Below, in pieces: positions 8,147-10,984 of a stretch of 10,984 bases of DNA. The position numbers and the translations under genes are program-made. Position 1 is the stretch's first letter. Every line of letters begins with the position of its first letter. The DNA lies in assembly GCA_964475385.1 (NCBI GenBank), contig CAYYWV010000083.1, forward strand, positions 1 to 10,984, read 5' to 3'. Source of the DNA: CAYYWV01 sp964475385. Its GTDB lineage: Bacteria; Pseudomonadota; Alphaproteobacteria; JAAXGF01. The notes under the pieces are model-generated. The model made no database searches, was not told where the DNA came from, and worked only from the letters and a program-made list of their open reading frames with translations.

Positions 8147-9275
8147 CGCGCAGCCCTTCGCTTTCACCCTTCTGGCGGCCGACGGCGCCGCGCGCGCGGG
8201 CGTGATCGAGACCGCGCACGGGCGCATCCGCACCCCCGCCTTCATGCCGGTGGGCACGGCCGCGAGCGTGAAGGCGATGACGCCCGAGGCGGTCGCCGAG
8301 ACCGGGGCCGACGTCTTGCTCGGCAATACCTATCACCTGATGCTGCGCCCGGGGGCCGAAAGGGTCGCGCGGCTCGGGGGGCTGCGGCGGTTCATGAACT
8401 GGCCCGGCCCGGTGCTGACCGATTCGGGGGGCTATCAGGTGCTTTCGCTGTCGGCCTTGCGCCGACTCGACGACGACGGCGTGGTGTTCCGCTCGCACCT
8501 CGACGGCAGCGAGCATGCGCTGAGCCCCGAGCGCTCGGTCGAGATCCAGCATCTTCTCGGCGCGACGATCACCATGGCGCTCGACGAGTGTCCGCCTTAT
8601 CCGTGCCCGCGCGACAAGGTGGCCGAGGCGATGCGCCGCTCGCTCCGCTGGGCGCGGCGGTCGAAGGCGGCCTATCGGGCGCGGCCCGGGCATGCGCTGT
8701 TCGGGATCGTGCAAGGCGGCGTCCATCAAGATCTCAGGGCCGAGTCCGTCGACGCCCTCGTCGATATGGGCTTCGACGGCTACGCCATCGGGGGGCTCGC
8801 GGTCGGCGAGGGCCGCGAGGCCATGTTCGAGACGGTGGCCGAGACCGCGGCGCGACTTCCCGCCGACCGGCCGCGCTATCTCATGGGCGTCGGCAAGCCC
8901 GAAGATCTTCTGGGCGCGGTCGCGCGGGGGATCGACATGTTCGACTGCGTGCTGCCCACGCGCTCGGGACGCAACGGCCAGGCGTTCACGTCGCGGGGGC
9001 CCGTGAACCTGCGCAACGCGCGCCACGCCGAAGACCCGCGCCCGCTGGACGAGCGCTGCGACTGCCCCGCCTGCACCGGCTACGGGCGGGCCTATCTTCA
9101 TCATCTCGTGCGCGCCGGCGAGATTCTGGGCGCGATGCTGCTCAGTTGGCACAATCTCCGCTATTATCAGCGCCTGATGGCGGAGATGCGCCGGGCGATC
9201 GAGAAGGGGCGGTTCGCGGCGCTCGCCGAGGCGCTCGCGAAGGACTGGGCCGCCGGCGATATCGCGCCCGTGTGA
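8139..9275 (+). CDS. tgt: tRNA-guanine transglycosylase, Tgt
   Basis: Tgt swaps guanine 34 of tRNAs with GUN anticodons (Tyr, His, Asn, Asp) for the queuosine precursor preQ1. The 378-residue product (E. coli 375) has the TIM-barrel signature FMPVGT, the general acid/base Asp95 in TDSGGYQV, the nucleophile Asp269 in DMFDCVLPTR, and a complete zinc site C307, C309, C312 and H338, spaced as in E. coli. I chose the ATG at 8139, which gives the usual MTDxxPFxFTL-like start and overlaps the queA stop by eight bases; an in-frame ATG at 8112 lies inside queA and would add residues not seen in relatives. Ribosome binding is weak (CAGG about eight bases before), so coupling to queA translation is likely. 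No terminator is visible before the tRNA gene downstream. Confidence 0.97.
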   Translation: MTDAQPFAFTLLAADGAARAGVIETAHGRIRTPAFMPVGTAASVKAMTPEAVAETGADVLLGNTYHLMLRPGAERVARLGGLRRFMNWPGPVLTDSGGYQVLSLSALRRLDDDGVVFRSHLDGSEHALSPERSVEIQHLLGATITMALDECPPYPCPRDKVAEAMRRSLRWARRSKAAYRARPGHALFGIVQGGVHQDLRAESVDALVDMGFDGYAIGGLAVGEGREAMFETVAETAARLPADRPRYLMGVGKPEDLLGAVARGIDMFDCVLPTRSGRNGQAFTSRGPVNLRNARHAEDPRPLDERCDCPACTGYGRAYLHHLVRAGEILGAMLLSWHNLRYYQRLMAEMRRAIEKGRFAALAEALAKDWAAGDIAPV

Positions 9276-9289
9276 TCCGCGCCCGCCTA

Positions 9290-9318
9290 TTGACCGCCGA
9301 GAGCGCCCTTCCTATGGT
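9290..9318 (+). promoter_or_regulatory. Promoter of the tRNA-Lys gene
   Basis: TTGACC (9290-9295), a 17-base spacer, and TATGGT (9313-9318) form the best housekeeping-type promoter in the window. Transcription would start near 9325, about 18 nt before the mature tRNA 5' end, which is a usual tRNA leader length. The tRNA can thus be made independently of queA-tgt. Confidence 0.6.
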
Positions 9319-9342
9319 GCGCCGCCAGCGGCGGTGCGCTGC

Positions 9343-9417
9343 GGGCCCGTAGTTCAGTGGTAGAACACGTGACTTTTAATCACGGTGTCGGAGGTTCGAT
9401 CCCTCCCGGGCCCACCA
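9343..9417 (+). tRNA. tRNA-Lys (anticodon TTT), CCA encoded
   Basis: The cloverleaf folds without a mismatch. The acceptor GGGCCCG (9343-9349) pairs with CGGGCCC (9407-9413). The D stem is GTTC/GAAC with a compact 7-base loop. The anticodon stem is CGTGA/TCACG around the loop CTTTTAA, with anticodon TTT at 9375-9377. The variable loop is GTGTC, and the T stem GGAGG/CCTCC encloses TTCGATC. The discriminator is A (9414) and CCA is encoded at 9415-9417. U35, U36 and A73 agree with lysine identity. The gene lies after tgt but has its own promoter. Its 3' half overlaps the end of the convergent histidine kinase gene on the other strand. Confidence 0.95.
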
Positions 9418-10807
9418 ACGCCGTCAAAGAGGTCGAGCTCTGTGGGGCTGGGGCATCGGCTTCATCGCCGTCGGCGATCACGCGCTCGGCGGGTAGCTTC
9501 ACCGTTACGCAGGTGCCGATCCCGGGCGCGCTGTCGATCGAGAGCTCGCCGCCGTGGAGCTCGGTCAGCGCTTTGCAGATGGCGAGCCCGAGGCCGGTGC
9601 CTTCGTAATGGCGGTCGAGACCGCCGTCGACCTGGGCGAAGGGTTCGAGCGCCTTGGCGATATCGGCGCGCTTCATTCCGATCCCATTGTCCTTGACGGC
9701 GATGCTGAGGCCGCCGTCGATGCTGCGCGCGGCGCCGACCGAGATCCGACCGCCCTCGGGCGTGAACTTGACCGCGTTCGACAGAAGGTTGTTCAGCACC
9801 TGCTTGAGCATCCGTTCGTCGGCCCGCAGGCGGAGCTTGTCGGGCCACGGCGAGACCACGAGGGTTTGGTTCTTCTCTTGCGCTCGCGGCGCGATCAGGG
9901 CCAGCGGCGGTTCGATTGCGCGGCCGAGGCCGAACGTGCTTTCCTGGAGCTTCAGCGCTCCGGTCTCGGCCTTGGCGACGTCGAGGACGTCGTTGATGAC
10001 CGCGAGAAGATGCTGGCCGGAGCGGAGGATATCGCCCAGGAACTCTTTCTGCTTGTCGTTGAGCGCGCCTATGTAGTCGCCGAGAAGCGCCTCGGAGAAG
10101 CCGATAATCGCGTTCAAGGGCGTGCGCAGCTCGTGGCCCATGTTGGCGAGAAACTCGGTCTTGGCGCGGTTCGCCATCTCGGCGCGCTTTTTGGCCTGGG
10201 CGAGGGCCGCGGTGCGCTTCTCCACCAGCTCCTCGAGATGCTCCTGCTGATTGCGCAGGCGGATGACCAGCGAGAGGATATCGGCGACGCTGGTCAGGAA
10301 GTCGACTTCGAGCGCGCTCCGCTTATAGCCGTGCGGAAGATAGAGCACGAGCACGCCAAGCACCTCGTCGCCGGCCAGGATCGGGACGTTGTAATGGCCG
10401 TGCGGCGTCATGCCGTCGAAACGGATTTCGTGACGTTCGTCGAGGCATTCGGCATGAAGAATGCGCCGTTTCTCGGCCGCTTTGCCGCACAGGCATTTGC
10501 CGAACGGCACCCGGGCGCAGATCTCGCGCAGCTCGGGATCGAAGTCGCGCTCGGCGAACAGCTCGAGCGTGTCCTGCTTGTCGCCGGCCAGAAAGATCGC
10601 GGCCTTGGGCTCGACCCGCAGCCAGCTCGTCCTCAGAAGAATTTCGAGGCATTTCCCGAGGATCTCGACGAGCGGGCGCCGGGTGACGGCCGTTCGCAGA
10701 ATCGCGTTGAGGGTCCGCTCGTTCTCAAGGCTGCGGCGCAGAACCACAAGCTCCATAGGGTTGTCGATGTCGTCTACTCGATTGTTTAGGCTGTGTGCCG
10801 CGGTCAT
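9380..10807 (-). CDS. Soluble GAF-domain sensor histidine kinase
   Basis: This 475-residue protein should autophosphorylate on a histidine in response to a cytoplasmic signal and pass the phosphate to an unknown response regulator. Domains: a short N-terminal helix; a GAF sensor domain at about 45-183; a coiled-coil linker at 184-213; HisKA at about 214-282 with the phospho-acceptor His225 in GHELRTPLNAI; and a HATPase_c domain at about 325-440 with N box NNLLSNAVKF (339-348), G1 DNGIGM (from 373), F box EPF, and G2 GTGLGLAI (403-410). No membrane segment or receiver domain is visible. The GAF domain holds Cys97, Cys105, Cys107, Cys121 and His126, His136, His138, possible metal or redox ligands. 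After the last ATPase strand come about 35 unstructured residues, and the final 11 are encoded by the antisense strand of the tRNA-Lys gene. The ATG at 10807 has a weak ribosome binding site; ATG at codon 18 is an alternative. No partner regulator lies nearby. Confidence 0.9.
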   Translation of the reverse strand: MTAAHSLNNRVDDIDNPMELVVLRRSLENERTLNAILRTAVTRRPLVEILGKCLEILLRTSWLRVEPKAAIFLAGDKQDTLELFAERDFDPELREICARVPFGKCLCGKAAEKRRILHAECLDERHEIRFDGMTPHGHYNVPILAGDEVLGVLVLYLPHGYKRSALEVDFLTSVADILSLVIRLRNQQEHLEELVEKRTAALAQAKKRAEMANRAKTEFLANMGHELRTPLNAIIGFSEALLGDYIGALNDKQKEFLGDILRSGQHLLAVINDVLDVAKAETGALKLQESTFGLGRAIEPPLALIAPRAQEKNQTLVVSPWPDKLRLRADERMLKQVLNNLLSNAVKFTPEGGRISVGAARSIDGGLSIAVKDNGIGMKRADIAKALEPFAQVDGGLDRHYEGTGLGLAICKALTELHGGELSIDSAPGIGTCVTVKLPAERVIADGDEADAPAPQSSTSLTALVGPGGIEPPTP

Positions 10808-10874
10808 GGGCCGATTCTTTGATAGGCGGTGGATCTTTGATGAAGCGGAAGGCCGGTCTCGCCGGAAAGGCTCG

Positions 10875-10886
10875 CCACAAGTGTGG
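10875..10886. promoter_or_regulatory. Palindrome in the kinase leader
   Basis: CCACA-AG-TGTGG has two perfect 5-base arms and lies about 68 nt upstream of the kinase start codon. It could be an operator for a dimeric regulator; I do not recognise which. Chance occurrence is possible. Confidence 0.25.
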
Positions 10887-10910
10887 TTAAATGTCGCGGC
10901 AGGGTAGTCG

Positions 10911-10940
10911 AAATAGATTAATATTCAATTATTTTTCAAT
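10911..10940. other. AT-rich patch upstream of the kinase, likely promoter region
   Basis: Only 3 of these 30 bases are G or C. On the minus strand the patch contains TTGAA twice, 11 bases apart, and a near-CtrA arrangement TTAA-N7-TTAT (plus strand, 10918-10932) with one mismatch. No single -35/-10 pair stands out. It is the only AT-rich place where a kinase promoter, or a promoter for a gene beyond the right edge, would be expected. Confidence 0.3.
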
Positions 10941-10984
10941 GGCCTGAAATGCATCGAGAAAAAACGAAGATCGGTTGGGAGTTA

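Noticed and set aside
9357..9608. Plus-strand open frame beginning inside the tRNA-Lys gene
   Set aside because: It starts in the tRNA D arm and then runs antisense to the kinase; no ribosome binding site and no recognisable protein.
10949..10984. Start of a plus-strand gene at the right edge (ATG at 10949, 12 open codons)
   Set aside because: Too short to judge and without a ribosome binding site; it could be the start of a divergent gene, but nothing supports it.

Overview
The window is GC-rich DNA (roughly two-thirds G+C or more in the genes) carrying an ordinary chromosomal housekeeping block. The protein sequences, the gene order uvrA / ssb / gyrA / coaD / queA / tgt, and a TTAA-N7-TTAA box of the CtrA type in front of a flagellar-rod-like gene all point to an alphaproteobacterium, probably of the Rhodospirillales kind. 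The order-level placement is inference. I see no insertion sequence, phage gene, CRISPR array or plasmid function.

Layout. Positions 1-2284 (minus strand) hold the first 761 codons of uvrA, cut by the left edge. Upstream of it on the same strand, 2425-2916 encodes a short orphan protein with the two ends of a flagellar basal-body rod protein joined by a low-complexity linker. From about 2941 to 3060 there is a sharp AT-rich island (27% G+C by direct count) with a CtrA-type box and a cluster of palindromic GATAAAAT half-sites; it separates the minus-strand genes from the plus-strand series. That series is ssb (3233-3685), gyrA (3828-6524), coaD (6517-7053), queA (7100-8146), tgt (8139-9275) and tRNA-Lys(UUU) (9343-9417). 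gyrA/coaD and queA/tgt each overlap by 8 bases. A convergent soluble GAF histidine kinase (9380-10807, minus) ends inside the tRNA gene, and its leader with a second AT-rich patch closes the window.

How the genes relate. uvrA, ssb and gyrA serve DNA repair, single-strand protection and supercoiling. coaD makes dephospho-CoA. queA and tgt are two steps of queuosine tRNA modification and are probably translated in a coupled way. The tRNA-Lys has its own good promoter and is not a Tgt substrate by anticodon. The kinase has no response regulator beside it in the window.

Nothing here is clearly a new biological system. The parts most worth checking are the AT-rich regulatory island with its CtrA box and three half-sites, the orphan rod-like protein it appears to serve, the palindrome inside the predicted gyrA promoter, and the kinase whose last 11 residues are encoded by the antisense strand of a tRNA gene.
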